NCBI GenBank assembly: GCA_023052935.1 | Contig: CM041297.1 | Coordinates: forward strand, 101,505,063-101,569,062 | Source of the DNA: Piezodorus guildinii | Lineage: Eukaryota; Arthropoda; Insecta; Hemiptera; Pentatomidae | DNA: 64,000 bases | Reading direction: 5' to 3' | Shown here: positions 22,910 through 33,120 of the stretch, piece after piece | How positions within the stretch are numbered: position 1 is the first letter of the stretch | Layout: every line of letters begins with the position of its first letter | Made by a program: the position numbers and the translations under genes | Notes under the pieces: generated by a model | The model's database searches: none | Seen by the model: only the letters and a program-made list of their open reading frames with translations | Told to the model about the DNA's origin: nothing

Positions 22910-23620
22910 GTTCTGAAGGTTTTCGAATTTTACGTAACTGTGACGATTAAGGCTAAACAGTTTTAGTAAGCGTGGGTAAGTTTTCTACTTCTGTTTAAGT
23001 TTTGATTTTAAAAGTTGTTTATTTTAGCTATATCGGTCTGTTCTTGATGTGTGGCCTCTATTTTCTGTCGAATGTCAAGCCGAGATATCTGATTTAAAGT
23101 TAAAATACTACTTAAGTTTTTTTTCTTTTTCAAAATCATTGGATCATAATTGGATTCCAAATCCCATTGGAGATTCGTCGTTTCAATATCCAGCGATGCA
23201 TTTGGTTCTCATGATTAGCAATAATGGTCGTATTCGCATACATACAATATTTTAATTTGTATGACCTCACTGATTTTAGTACAAACTAAAATTAATTATT
23301 CAATTTAAATATTTTTTAGCTTTAAACTCCAAAATATATTTTTCTATTATCCCAGTACAAATCATTGTTGCACCCTCTCGTTCAGCTCATCCCCTACCAA
23401 TCCACCCTCAGATGAGTCACTAAGTGAACCATTAAACATGAAGGATATAATTGAATTATCTGTAAGCTACAGGGTCCTCATTGTCCTGACATGAATACAA
23501 GATGAGCTATTGGTGATGTTGGCCGAGCTCTTGTACCATCCATGTCAACTATTGTAAGGCCTTGTATTCCATGTTTAGGTTGTATTTCGGATTTGTTTAA
23601 ATTTAAAAATATATAATGAA
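22910..23620. other. AT-rich intergenic DNA, nothing recognised
   Basis: No supported feature. Confidence 0.4.
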
Positions 23621-23634
23621 ATTATAAGGGATTT

Positions 23635-23921
23635 ACATATATTTATTTATTTAACGTCACTTTATGCAACTATGGCTAATCGGACGATGCTACAGTGGGA
23701 GTCCAAAATTTTGCCTATCCAGGTTTTATTAGGATAGGGATCTTTAACGAGTACCTGACATCGCACAGGCTCGGGACCACCTTTTAACGTCCCCTCCGAA
23801 GGACGGCGTAACTAAGGATTTTTTACTCCCATTAAAAAATCCTAGGACCACATGCGGATATGAACCCGTGACCTTTGGCATGGGAGGCTGTTACGCTAGC
23901 CACTCAGCTACAAGTGATCCC
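23635..23921 (-). mobile_element. SINE S1, full copy with 14-bp TSD
   Basis: 287 bp between ATTATAAGGGATTT at 23621-23634 and 23922-23935. The minus strand starts GTAGCTGAGTGGCTAGC (A-box region), then AAGGTCACGGGTTCATATCC (B-box region), a body with GTGCGATGTCAGGTACTCG, and a 3' end AAGTGACGTTAAATAAATAA. It would be transcribed by polymerase III and mobilised by a LINE. Its partner LINE is not identified. Confidence 0.85.
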
Positions 23922-23935
23922 ATTATAAGGGATTT

Positions 23936-24540
23936 GATTGAGCGACAGGTCCGCCAACCATCATTGCTGAAATTCTTCTGGTGAGGTAAAAAATAATGTA
24001 ATTATTTATAAAAACCCCAATCTTCTATTGTAAATAATTCAAGCATAATACCAATAGTATATCCATTTTTAGGTCACTGATTCGAACGGAAAGAAATATA
24101 TTATCTTTAAATAATAATTGAAAAAATATTAAAATGTGTACTATGACTATGTAAATTGTGAGTTTTAATTACTTTTCTGTTATAGTATAGTAAAATAAGT
24201 GAGTTAAACTTAAAACTGTGTTATTTTTTTTTAAGACATGAAAAATCACAAAGTTTGTTAGAATGGTCTAGCTATTGAGGCGTTGGGCTTTTATAAACGG
24301 AATTTTAATCAAAATCAAATAAGTTAAATTTCAAACTGTATTGTTTGTCACCTATTTATTAAATTTTTTTTGTTTTTTTTTAATTAATCTATTTATATTG
24401 AATAATATAATTTTTCTCAATATAAAGACATATAATATAAAGTGGCTCTAATAACTACATTCATACAGCATTTACAAGATGATAAACTAGTTGTTAATCA
24501 ATACAAATTATTAATTATATAAATTATCCTATCTTAGTTC
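23936..24540. other. AT-rich intergenic DNA, nothing recognised
   Basis: No supported feature. Confidence 0.4.
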
Positions 24541-24542
24541 TC

Positions 24543-24546
<4 letters not shown>

Positions 24547-24598
<52 letters not shown>
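24547..24598. repeat. TA dinucleotide microsatellite
   Basis: About 52 bases of TA alternation immediately beside a LINE 3' end. Confidence 0.9.
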
Positions 24599-24599
<1 letters not shown>

Positions 24600-24692
24600 T
24601 GTAAATTAAAATGTTTTGAAAACAAATAAAGTGAAAAAATATTTTTACTATAGGACTAAGTCCCCTTAGAATAAACTTGTACTTTTTGAAAA
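24600..24692 (-). mobile_element. LINE 3' end related to the CR1-like element at 56.5 kb
   Basis: ATAAAGTGAAAAAATATT followed by GGACTAAGTCCCCTTAGAAT resembles 56508-56550 (AAAAAAACTTCTTTATT, then GGACTGAAGTCCCTTAAGAA). Both look like the minus-strand 3' end of the same LINE family. Only about 90 bp remains. Confidence 0.5.
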
Positions 24693-24708
24693 CACAAAAT
24701 TCAATATA

Positions 24709-24842
24709 CTGGAAGGAATTAGTCCGGGTGGCGGTCATTAAATGAAACAACTAAATAGTTTCAACTATTTAGTTGTTTCATTTAATGACCGCCACCCGGA
24801 CTAATTCCTTCCAGTAATTCTCAACGGTCAACTAATTACATC
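24709..24842 (+). mobile_element. G-type element reduced to a palindrome, 16-bp TSD
   Basis: 134 bp between identical 16-bp repeats CACAAAATTCAATATA at 24693-24708 and 24843-24858. The bulk is a perfect palindrome (24707-24760 against 24763-24816, 54-bp arms, 2-bp spacer, slightly overlapping the left TSD). It is followed by the G tail CTCAACGGTCAACTAATTAC. All internal G sequence is absent. Confidence 0.85.
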
Positions 24843-24858
24843 CACAAAATTCAATATA

Positions 24859-25230
24859 GGTTAGGTTATTTTATTTATGGGCACAAAACATCTGGGGTCT
24901 TTAGCGCCCTTTTCTATTTACATAAAAATTTCATTAGATTTTTTTAAGCAAATCAAATGTTTTTAAAAACTCAATTGTTTTTCTAATCATTGTGGTGTTG
25001 TCACCTAGTATCCTCTTGAGGTTTCTTTGAATATTTTCTGTCTGAAAATAGTTGTGGTAGAGTTGTGGCAGTCCTCAAATTCAATATATCTATAAATATT
25101 TATACTACATATACCTCTATTTTACAATGGAATGGAAGATTGAGATTCGAGTACGTAGTGGAAGAGTTGATGTTTGAAGGGAGAAAGAGAGGTGGCTTTA
25201 CGGATAGAGATAGCCATCGAATTCCAGAAG
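24859..25230. other. Intergenic DNA, nothing recognised
   Basis: A 70-codon plus-strand frame begins at 25065 and resembles no known family. Confidence 0.35.
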
Positions 25231-25291
25231 GACGAGAAACAATTTGTGAACGGATGGTTTCTGCCCAAATGGAATAATATGATGATAAATT
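25231..25291 (+). repeat. Left arm of an inverted repeat flanking the LTR remnant
   Basis: GACGAGAAACAATTTGTGAA and CTGCCCAAATGGAATAATAT are repeated inverted at 26916-26975 with few differences. The arms lie outside the TA tracts that border the LTR remnant, so they belong to an older palindromic locus. Confidence 0.75.
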
Positions 25292-25342
25292 AATAATTAT
25301 TATTATTTATTTATGTCGCCTCTACTCTAGTGGGTCATTGGC

Positions 25343-25343
<1 letters not shown>

Positions 25344-25377
<34 letters not shown>
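25344..25377. repeat. TA microsatellite, left of LTR insertion
   Basis: TA alternation ending directly at the TG of the 5' LTR. Its continuation at 26816 suggests one original tract split by the insertion. Confidence 0.85.
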
Positions 25378-25381
<4 letters not shown>

Positions 25382-25532
25382 AAATCAAGAATTTTATTAT
25401 TCTTAGGTAGGTTCATTGTTAATTATGTATGTTATCCAATTGATTATTTTATGTCATACAAATTGTAATAATTAAAACTTTATTTTAGCATCGTTTAACT
25501 CCTGATTCATTTTAATTAGAAGAAGAATTACA
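25378..25532 (+). repeat. 5' LTR, with internal deletion
   Basis: Matches the 3' LTR except for a gap of about 100 bp at 25404/25405. The shared part includes AGGTAGGTTCATTGTTAATT. Confidence 0.85.
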
Positions 25533-25544
25533 AATTGTTTAATT

Positions 25545-26538
25545 ATTCGATAAGATCCATAATTTTTATGGTCATATTGGAAGTAAGCAAATAGCAGAAA
25601 AGCTCCGATCTTTTTATTACTTCAAAAATATGGATGTCATCATAAATAGTTATTGTAAACAGTGTGAAGTGTGTGCTAGAAATAAATCGAGATCAAGGCG
25701 ACCGATCGGGTTATTGTCAAAGTTAGGACCACCAGAGTACCCTTTTCAAATTATGTCAATTGATACAATAGGAGGCTTCGGTGGAAACAGGTCTGGGCAC
25801 AAATACATGCATGTATTGGTGGACCACTTTACACGATATGCATGGATATCAACTTTAAGAGGACAAATCGCTAATGATTTCATTAAATTATTGGAACCAA
25901 TTTCTAAAGAAAATATCAAAATAATTTTGGCAGATCAATACAGTGCTCTAAATTCTTCTAAATTTAAAACGTATATAAAAAAAATAGGTGCTCAGCTAAT
26001 CTTTACAGCCGTTGACAATCCACAATCTAATGGCTTAAATGAACGTCTAAATCAGACATTAGTAAACCGCATACGATGTCGATTGAACGAAAACTTCAAA
26101 AGAAGGCCGTGGACAACAATTGCTAAAATCTGTGTTGAAGAGTATAACAACACAGTTCATGGCTCCACAAAGTTTTCACCGGCTTATTTACTATATGGGC
26201 GTGCCTCTGAAATTGTTCCAAAAGAGTTGGAAAAGGAACATAATTTACAGACTGATAGAGCAGAAGCGTTCAAGAATTCCCAAAGAAGTTTTGAACAGAA
26301 CAAGAGCAGAGTAGACCAGAAAAGAATTGATCATGAGTTTAAAGAAGGAGATTTGGTCTATGTTACGAATGGTAATAGTTTGAACAGGAGGAAGCTGGAC
26401 GAAGTCAGAATAGGGCCACTCAAAATTAGAAAACGTATTTCCAAATCTATATATGAAGTGGAGTCTAACAAAAAACGGAAGGAAGCGAATGTGTTCCACT
26501 CTAGTAAGTTGGTTCCTTACTCTTTTTCTACTGGATAA
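25545..26538 (+). pseudogene. Retrotransposon integrase
   Basis: The frame is open from 25545 (stops lie in frame at 25513 and 25542). It begins with an HHCC zinc finger: His codons at 25558 and 25573, then CKQCEVC. The DDE core has Asp in MSIDTIGG, Asp in ILADQYSAL and Glu in NGLNERLNQT, with 35 residues between the second Asp and the Glu. A C-terminal domain (GDLVYVTNG, GPLKIRKR, FHSSKLVPY) follows. It would normally be released from a Pol polyprotein and insert cDNA in the nucleus. The catalytic residues are intact, but the rest of Pol is missing, so it is a relic. The ATG at 25630 is not a natural start. Confidence 0.88.
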
Positions 26539-26560
26539 AAGAGTCTCCGACCAGCGGAGG

Positions 26561-26811
26561 TGTAAAATCAAGAATTTTATTATTCTTGATTTCATTATCA
26601 TATGTGTGGAGGTTTTCAAGGGAGGTTATATCTCTGTTATGAAAGTTAATTGTATTATAAAAGGACTGTTAAACAATTCTTTATTTTAGGTAGGTTCATT
26701 GTTAATTATGTATGTTATCCAATTGATTATTTTATGTCATACAAATTGTAATAATTAAAACTTTATTTTAGCATCGTTTAACTCCTGATTCATTTTAATT
26801 AGAAGAAGAAT

Positions 26812-26815
<4 letters not shown>
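26561..26815 (+). repeat. 3' LTR
   Basis: 255 bp, TG...CA termini, longer than the 5' LTR because it retains about 100 bp (ATTTCATTATCATATGTGTG region). Confidence 0.85.

Positions 26816-26867
<52 letters not shown>
26816..26867. repeat. TA microsatellite, right of LTR insertion
   Basis: TA alternation that starts directly after the CA of the 3' LTR. Confidence 0.88.
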
Positions 26868-26870
<3 letters not shown>

Positions 26871-26915
26871 TTTATAAATATGATAAAAGGGGCACACGTA
26901 AAGATTATGTGATAC

Positions 26916-26975
26916 ATTATCATCATATTATTCAATTTGGGCAGAAACCATCCTTTCACAAATTGTTTCTCGTTT
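26916..26975 (-). repeat. Right arm of the inverted repeat flanking the LTR remnant
   Basis: Reverse complement of 25231-25291. The shared core reads GGATGGTTTCTGCCCAAAT on the minus strand. Confidence 0.75.
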
Positions 26976-27019
26976 AATGTTATATATAAATATATATATA
27001 TAAAACTACTGCACATCTG

Positions 27020-29150
27020 CTTATTGTCACGGAAAAGTGACAGGTGTAGATCATCATAGATAAAGATAAAATTAAAAAAAAAGGGTACAAAAGGGTATCA
27101 ATTTTTGTATCTAATTTTTGATCGATGTGATCTCAATCATTATTGCTATTGTTCATATAGAAACAAATCTCAATATAGAAATATATCTTAATAAATAAAT
27201 ATTTAATTAGAGAATTTTTGATCGAAAAGACCTGAATTCATTCAATAATAATGTTAGATAACGGATGATTGTATTAATTCTAATATCCATTCAAAGTTAC
27301 AAAATAAAGCTCATTCTAGACAAAAAATCTTAGTATAAGCCTAATTCCGTATAAAAACTACCTCTTTATCTACTTCGAATATTTTATTAAAATAGCGTTT
27401 ATTACTTTTCTCTGAGTGTTAGGCTTTGTCGCTTTGTTTTTGAAACAAATTTAGGTGTAATTCTTTAATCATTGCCTTACAGACATCTTACACTCATTTT
27501 TCTTTAAAAGAAACCATCATTGCGACCATTTTCATAGTAATGCCGCCTGATTTTGAGCTGTTAAAGAGAGATAACAACAGATTAGAACATTAGTGCTGCA
27601 TAAATGGTTCGCGGGAGGCACAATGCCTTGATAATTCCTTTCTTTCTCCAGTAACTCCAGCTCTCTTCCAAATGGGCTGGAATTAAGGCTTAAGAGAGAG
27701 TTGAGCTTGATGAGTTGTTTATCCACCTTTTGGTTTTCGTTATTAAACAGATAGTTTATAGAACTATTTTATTTTAGGTATTTCAATCTGCTCAAATTTA
27801 AGAGAATAAATTGACGTATGTTTGTTTATTTTATTCTTTCTTTAACTATATTTTTAAAAGTTCTTTTATGCACTTTTAGAAGACATGATTACGATTACCG
27901 TTCTACAGCTTTGCGATGTAAAATGCAAATCTGCTTACTTAACTGTAGGTCCATTTAATCATAAAATATCTAAATCCTCAGCCTTTTATTATTTCTAGAT
28001 AGTTTTATTATTATTAAGTATCGCCATTGATCGATTATATTATAGATGAAATATAATAATTTTGTTTTATCATAATATTTTTTAGCTCTTTAGGCAATTA
28101 ACTTAGCATCTGAATCAAGATTATATGATCATACATTTTTCAAGTAATCTAGAAGTTAAAAAAAGACAAACCACCTACAATGTTAAATTATATCCAAAGA
28201 AAATTTAAATGAATTTTTTAATATTTCAAAATTGGCAAAGCGAAAATACATTTTTTTCTCCTGCAATCAGATTCTTTGTACCTTGAATTCAATTCCAAAC
28301 TTTTATTCCACGTGAAACCTAATTTACTATCATTAACTTTTTTTTTTGTTGTTAAGATTTTTGAAAATAGAAAACTATAATCTTTATATGGTATTAAATA
28401 TATATATATATATTAATAATTAAATATTAGAGTAACAAAAACATGACAGTTGAGTTGTATGAGAGAATTATTATAGTTTCACTCAAATTATTTTTAATTT
28501 AATTATAATTCAGTACAGAAATGAGGCGGAATTCTTTATGGACGTAAATTTTAATAATTAATCGCAATACATGGCATTGAAATATGTATACGTTATATTG
28601 TGATGACTAATTTTTTACTACTGAGTCAATTCCAATTTACGACTATAGTATATATTATTATTATTATATAAAAAAATGTAATAAAATGAAAGAAATATCT
28701 TTAGAATAAATACCAAATAAAATTTTATTATTATTAATAATTAGTATTGTTGTGATAGATTACTCTATTGAACTGTCGCTATCGGAAAGCACCACAATCT
28801 ATCACACATTGTACATCGGCTATACATTTAGGTTGTTGGCACTTTTCTGCCCCATCTACTCTATCATCATCCGCTGAGGGAGTTAATTAATAAAGTTGGG
28901 AACTAATTTACAATGTCTATAGAAAAGCGGTCACTTGATTAGTTTCTGCTTAAGTTTCCTTTCTAAATCAGTTAATCACTTAGTTAGAAAATAGGCAGGT
29001 AAATTAGCTATCTGGTCTGGGTAGGCCTCAGATTTATGTTGACATTTTTTTTTTTCCTATACAAAAAGATAAAATGTGTGGAAGAAAATAAATTAAATAT
29101 CTTATCTGATCAAATTCTTTTATATGTATATAATAGATTTGTATGTGTTT
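27020..29150. other. Intergenic DNA with one higher-complexity island
   Basis: 27530-27725 is GC-richer and single-copy (contains GGTTCGCGGGAGGCACAATG) and may be a conserved non-coding element. The rest is AT-rich with no supported feature. Confidence 0.35.
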
Positions 29151-30236
29151 ATTAATCGTAAGAAGGCTGCCGAGTGTAACTTGAGTACAAAATATTTTTT
29201 CAGGGAATCATAGCCAAAAAATACTGGATTCTCAAGCCTTGTATGCAATTAAACTAAGCCTAATCAGTCTTCAAGGTTTTCTTGCTTCAACTATTTACAA
29301 TACAATGTTCCTTATTTGTCTATTCTCGTTTCCTAAAGACTCCTGTAGCTCATTCCTGATCTTCTTACACGACATTCACAATAGAAATAATAAAGCCTCT
29401 AAATATACATTACTAATTCCGAAACATAAAACATCAATTTTCAATAAATCATTCATTTTAAGGGCATATAGAGCATTTAATAATTTCAATAAAAAAATTA
29501 ATTTAAGTCACTCACTTGAAACAATTTTAAAAATATATAAAAGAAATAATAAATGAGGAATAATTTTAATTTTAAAAACATAATATTATTATGTTAGAAG
29601 GATTTACTAATATTTGTAAATAATGTGTTTATATTTTGTGTTATTAAAATCTGCACTGTAATGTATGCAGTGTATATAAGAGTATTAGAAACTTTTATGC
29701 GTAAAGAATAATAGAGAGTTGATATTCCCTTTTAAGTTTATTTATTTTTATTTTAATCTTAAGTTTGTTGTTTTATTTTATGCTGATGGTGTTGTAACTA
29801 TCTAATAGAATTATAAGTATATTAATTACTGACGTAAAATACCTGACTCAAGGCTAATTATAAATGTTTATACAATTCCTGTTCATTGTAAGAGAGAACC
29901 AATTGGTCCTAAATGTAACAAGTCATTAATAAACTTTATTATATTCCTGAAATTTATCAAACTTACAGCTTATTGAAGTATAATAGATTTAAATTAAACC
30001 CCTGAGAGACCCAATTTTTTTGATTATGTATAATAGCAGCGCCCGTTTAAGAAAAATGCGAGCGATAGTTCAAATTCAGCCCAAGAGAAGAGTCTATAAC
30101 AAATATGTTGTGAGAGTAGGGGCCAGATATCCTTGGCATCCAGAACATTTAGAATTTAAATTTGATAAGCAAGTAATAGCTTGGAAATTTTTTAATTAAA
30201 TAACTAAAATAATTAAATAGATGGATATTGCATTTC
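29151..30236. other. Intergenic DNA, one unrecognised open frame
   Basis: An open frame of 105 codons (29239-29556, plus) is rich in Ser, Asn, Lys and Phe with a hydrophobic stretch near residues 18-40. It resembles no family I know and has AT-driven codon content, so it is probably fortuitous. Confidence 0.3.
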
Positions 30237-30241
30237 TGTCA

Positions 30242-31479
30242 CACAGTGGGAATAATCACGATTTAGTGGCTAAAATTTAAATCAAAATAAATTGAATTTT
30301 TTTTTCATTTATGAGTAGAGAATGAACTTTATTAGTTAACTTGAAAACATTACTCGTGTTTCATTTTTTTTAATATTTTTAATTACTTTTCAAAGTTATT
30401 GATTTCATAAATTTGTTTGTATTTGTTCAATTTACTCTATATAGGAGGATTTGAATCGAAAAAAATGATCTATTATCTGCTTTTGTTGAGTTTTTTGTTG
30501 CCGTTTATTATTGCCTTACTCAGCAATTTACGGCGTATACAGAATTCATAAGGAATTATTGTTTAAAGGCAATATATCGACAAATTTAGCTTAACAAAAT
30601 GATACATTTTCGATACTTATCCCGTGAATATTTTTTTTAATTCCAATGGAACAAAGACAAGACAAATTATGAAGTATGAGGTATATTTGAGGATTTTGCC
30701 TAAATTAGTGTTAAAAAATATAGCGTCAAATCTTTTATCACAAATCGATATAACACTAATCATTCGCATTTTAATTGTACCATGGTATTTTAGTACCATT
30801 AACTTTCTACAACATTAAAGAAAAACTAAAACCAAATGTTTCCAATAAAAATTTAATAAAGTTTTTATTTTTTTTAACCTTATATGTGAACAATATTTTT
30901 CGATATTTTTAAAGACTATTCAAGTTTCTAAAATACACGAGGTTAAATGAATGCCGAAATAAAGCCACATGAAAGTAGTTTTTGTATCCCTTATTATTAC
31001 TTCAATGTCTGCAAACGTATTATTGTCCGTAAATGAAAATGTATGAAACGATTTGCTTGAAATTTCTAAAAAATCATAATATTCACATTTCTCTATCTTT
31101 AATGCATACAAGGTGTTAAAAACAAATAAAAATAAACAATATGTATAAATTTGTCGATTTTTCGCGTTTAAACAATAATTCATTAAACATTCTGTATACG
31201 TCGTATATTCCTGAGTAAGGCAATATAAACGCAGAAAACTCTACAAAAACAGATAATAGATCATTTCTGTCAATTCCAATGCTCCTATATAGGGTAAATT
31301 AATAAAATACTGAGAAATTTATAAAATCAGTACCTATTAAAATTATCAAATGAAATGAGAATCGCACTAACTTATAAAGTACATTCGCTAATCATAGAAG
31401 AAACAAAAGTTTAACTTCTCTTTGTTAGAACCAGAGTTATAGAATATTGTCCACTAAATAGTGATTTTTTCCCACTGTG
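30242..31479. mobile_element. Inverted-repeat DNA element ending in CACAGTG, Transib-like candidate
   Basis: The left terminus CACAGTGGGAATAATCAC and right terminus (minus strand) CACAGTGGGAAAAAATCAC face each other. Inverted similarity then continues for roughly 340-380 bp per arm (for example GATCTATTATCTG and GTATACAGAAT in both), with a 0.5-kb centre. Flanking pentamers are TGTCA (30237-30241) and CGCCA (31480-31484), which could be one 5-bp TSD altered by two C-to-T changes. CACAGTG-type ends and 5-bp GC-rich TSDs are known for Transib. There is no transposase, so it is non-autonomous. Confidence 0.55.
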
Positions 31480-31484
31480 CGCCA

Positions 31485-32131
31485 AAAGCTTCAAAAATAC
31501 CTCAATAAAGAGATACATAAGTATGGACTGTCTTTGTGTAATGTCCCTTACATGAAGTATTAATAGCAGTCTATTTATTACAAAATAGAACAATAATTTG
31601 CAATTTTGTCTATAATAATAATTTTCGACGAATAAAATTTATTACCTTTTTCGAACACATAAGAGTATATGTTAAAATTATTACCATTTTTTTAAGATAC
31701 GTATAATAAAAGCGTTATTTTTTTGTTTTCAATTTTATTGATGTTAAAGTAGTCTTCCACGGTATTATATCTTCTTTGCATGGAAGAATTTAAGTATTTT
31801 GTTAAGGGGGAGAAAAAAAAAAAAAAATAACAGACGAGGCAGGAATGATTAATCGTTGAGATGTTGAGAGAAGTCAATCCTTGAAGTTGATGGATGCCGC
31901 CATATACTCACTTATTTTTGAAAAAAACATTCCATGCATATTTATTCTACAAATCTTATTTCATGGATTTTAATGGACCGTAAATGTTACAGCTGAGGGA
32001 ATGCTACGTGTTTATTTATTTGTTTATGTTTTTTAAACTCTCATCATCGCCATCTCCAGAGGATATAATGTATAGCAGATAGATGTTATTGTTTTATACA
32101 AATAACTACCATACCATATCTCTTCTGGCTG

Positions 32132-32133
<2 letters not shown>
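31485..32133. other. AT-rich intergenic DNA, nothing recognised
   Basis: No supported feature. An A run lies near 31815-31830. Confidence 0.4.

Positions 32134-32169
<36 letters not shown>
32134..32169. repeat. TA dinucleotide microsatellite
   Basis: About 36 bases of TA alternation. Confidence 0.88.
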
Positions 32170-32173
<4 letters not shown>

Positions 32174-32202
32174 TTTCATCATAACTTTTTTATTTTTTTT
32201 TC

Positions 32203-33120
32203 TGGATGGCAATTATCAGTGAATGAAACAACTAAATAGTTTCAACTATCGTATTTATTGATTGCCAACGTTTCGACCCCATTTTGGGTCATCATCGAGG
32301 CTTAAAAGATACAAAAGAGATAAAAATACAATAAAATCAAATACAATATTATACAAACTATTGAGCTAGAGAATGTCGATATTAAAACATAAAAAAAGAA
32401 TTATATATGTAAAGAAATCAATTAATTAAATTACTATGGCTATTTTATAATAATGAAAGGTCTGTACAGAACAAATTATGGTTAATACAATGTACATAGA
32501 TATCAATATCTGCGTGAAATAGGAAACATTAAGATATGGAGTATAGTAGAGATATGTAACCATTGTGGGCGAATGGAAATAGGTACAGTTTTGTAGAATG
32601 GGGCTTGGTAGTATGGAAAATACGTACGAAATTTAGGTAGCATAAAAAGTGCATACCGTATTTTTGGACAGGATCTGACATCAAATTATAATATTGTAGG
32701 TAGAAATAATCGATCGTCAGTCTTTTTTTTATATTTTAATTTTTTTCCGACGTTTCGGCTGAAACTTGTGAGTCATCAACGGGGCTAAAAACATCAGAAC
32801 AAAAGAGATTACATATGATAATGAAAAATATTTGAATGTAGTGACAATGTAAAACAGAAAATATACCAATATACATACTCAATATACCAGTATATTTTCT
32901 GTTTTATTTTAAATTTTATGATTGTCACTGCATTCAAAAAATTTTCATTATCATATGTATCTCTTTTGTTCTGATGTTTGTAGCCCGGATGATGGCTCAC
33001 AAGTTTGAGCAGAAACGTCAGCAAAATTAAAATAATAAAAAGACTGACTCCCGATTATTTCTACCTAAGATAATTTATACAGTTGACTAGACACCCTTAA
33101 CAAAATTATAATACTTTATA
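32203..33120 (+). mobile_element. G-type fold-back element, copy 2, with F nested inside
   Basis: The left end shares GAATGAAACAACTAAATAGT, the hairpin with GCCAACGTTTCGACCCC, TTGAGCTAGAGAA and GGACAGGATCTGACA with the copy at 6.6-7.3 kb. The hairpin box 1 is mutated (TCGATGA). The inverted right end seen in copy 1 is not found, so the element may be truncated to the right of the nested F. Confidence 0.65.
32694..33102 (+). mobile_element. F-type fold-back element, copy 2, 11-bp TSD
   Basis: 409 bp between AAATTATAATA at 32683-32693 and 33103-33113. The arms of about 180 bp meet near 32880 and are nearly complementary (GGTAGAAATAATCG/CGATTATTTCTACC and AACAAAAGAGATTACATATG with its inverse). 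Both arms retain hairpin motifs (about 32748-32779 minus, 32987-33016 plus). The right tail is CAGTTGACTAGACACCC, equivalent to the tail of copy 1. Confidence 0.8.

Larger units (their letters stand above)
25378..26815 (+). mobile_element. Ty3/gypsy LTR retrotransposon, internally deleted
   Basis: A 155-bp 5' LTR (25378-25532) and a 255-bp 3' LTR (26561-26815) both start TGTAAAATCAAG and end GAAGAATTACA, with canonical TG...CA termini. The 5' LTR lacks about 100 bp present in the 3' LTR. Between them only integrase survives. Primer-binding site, gag, protease, reverse transcriptase and RNase H are deleted. The element sits in a TA microsatellite, so its short TSD cannot be resolved. Confidence 0.85.

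Noticed and set aside
26245..26619. Minus-strand 124-codon frame over the integrase
   Set aside because: It is the antisense shadow of the integrase reading frame and has no domain of its own.
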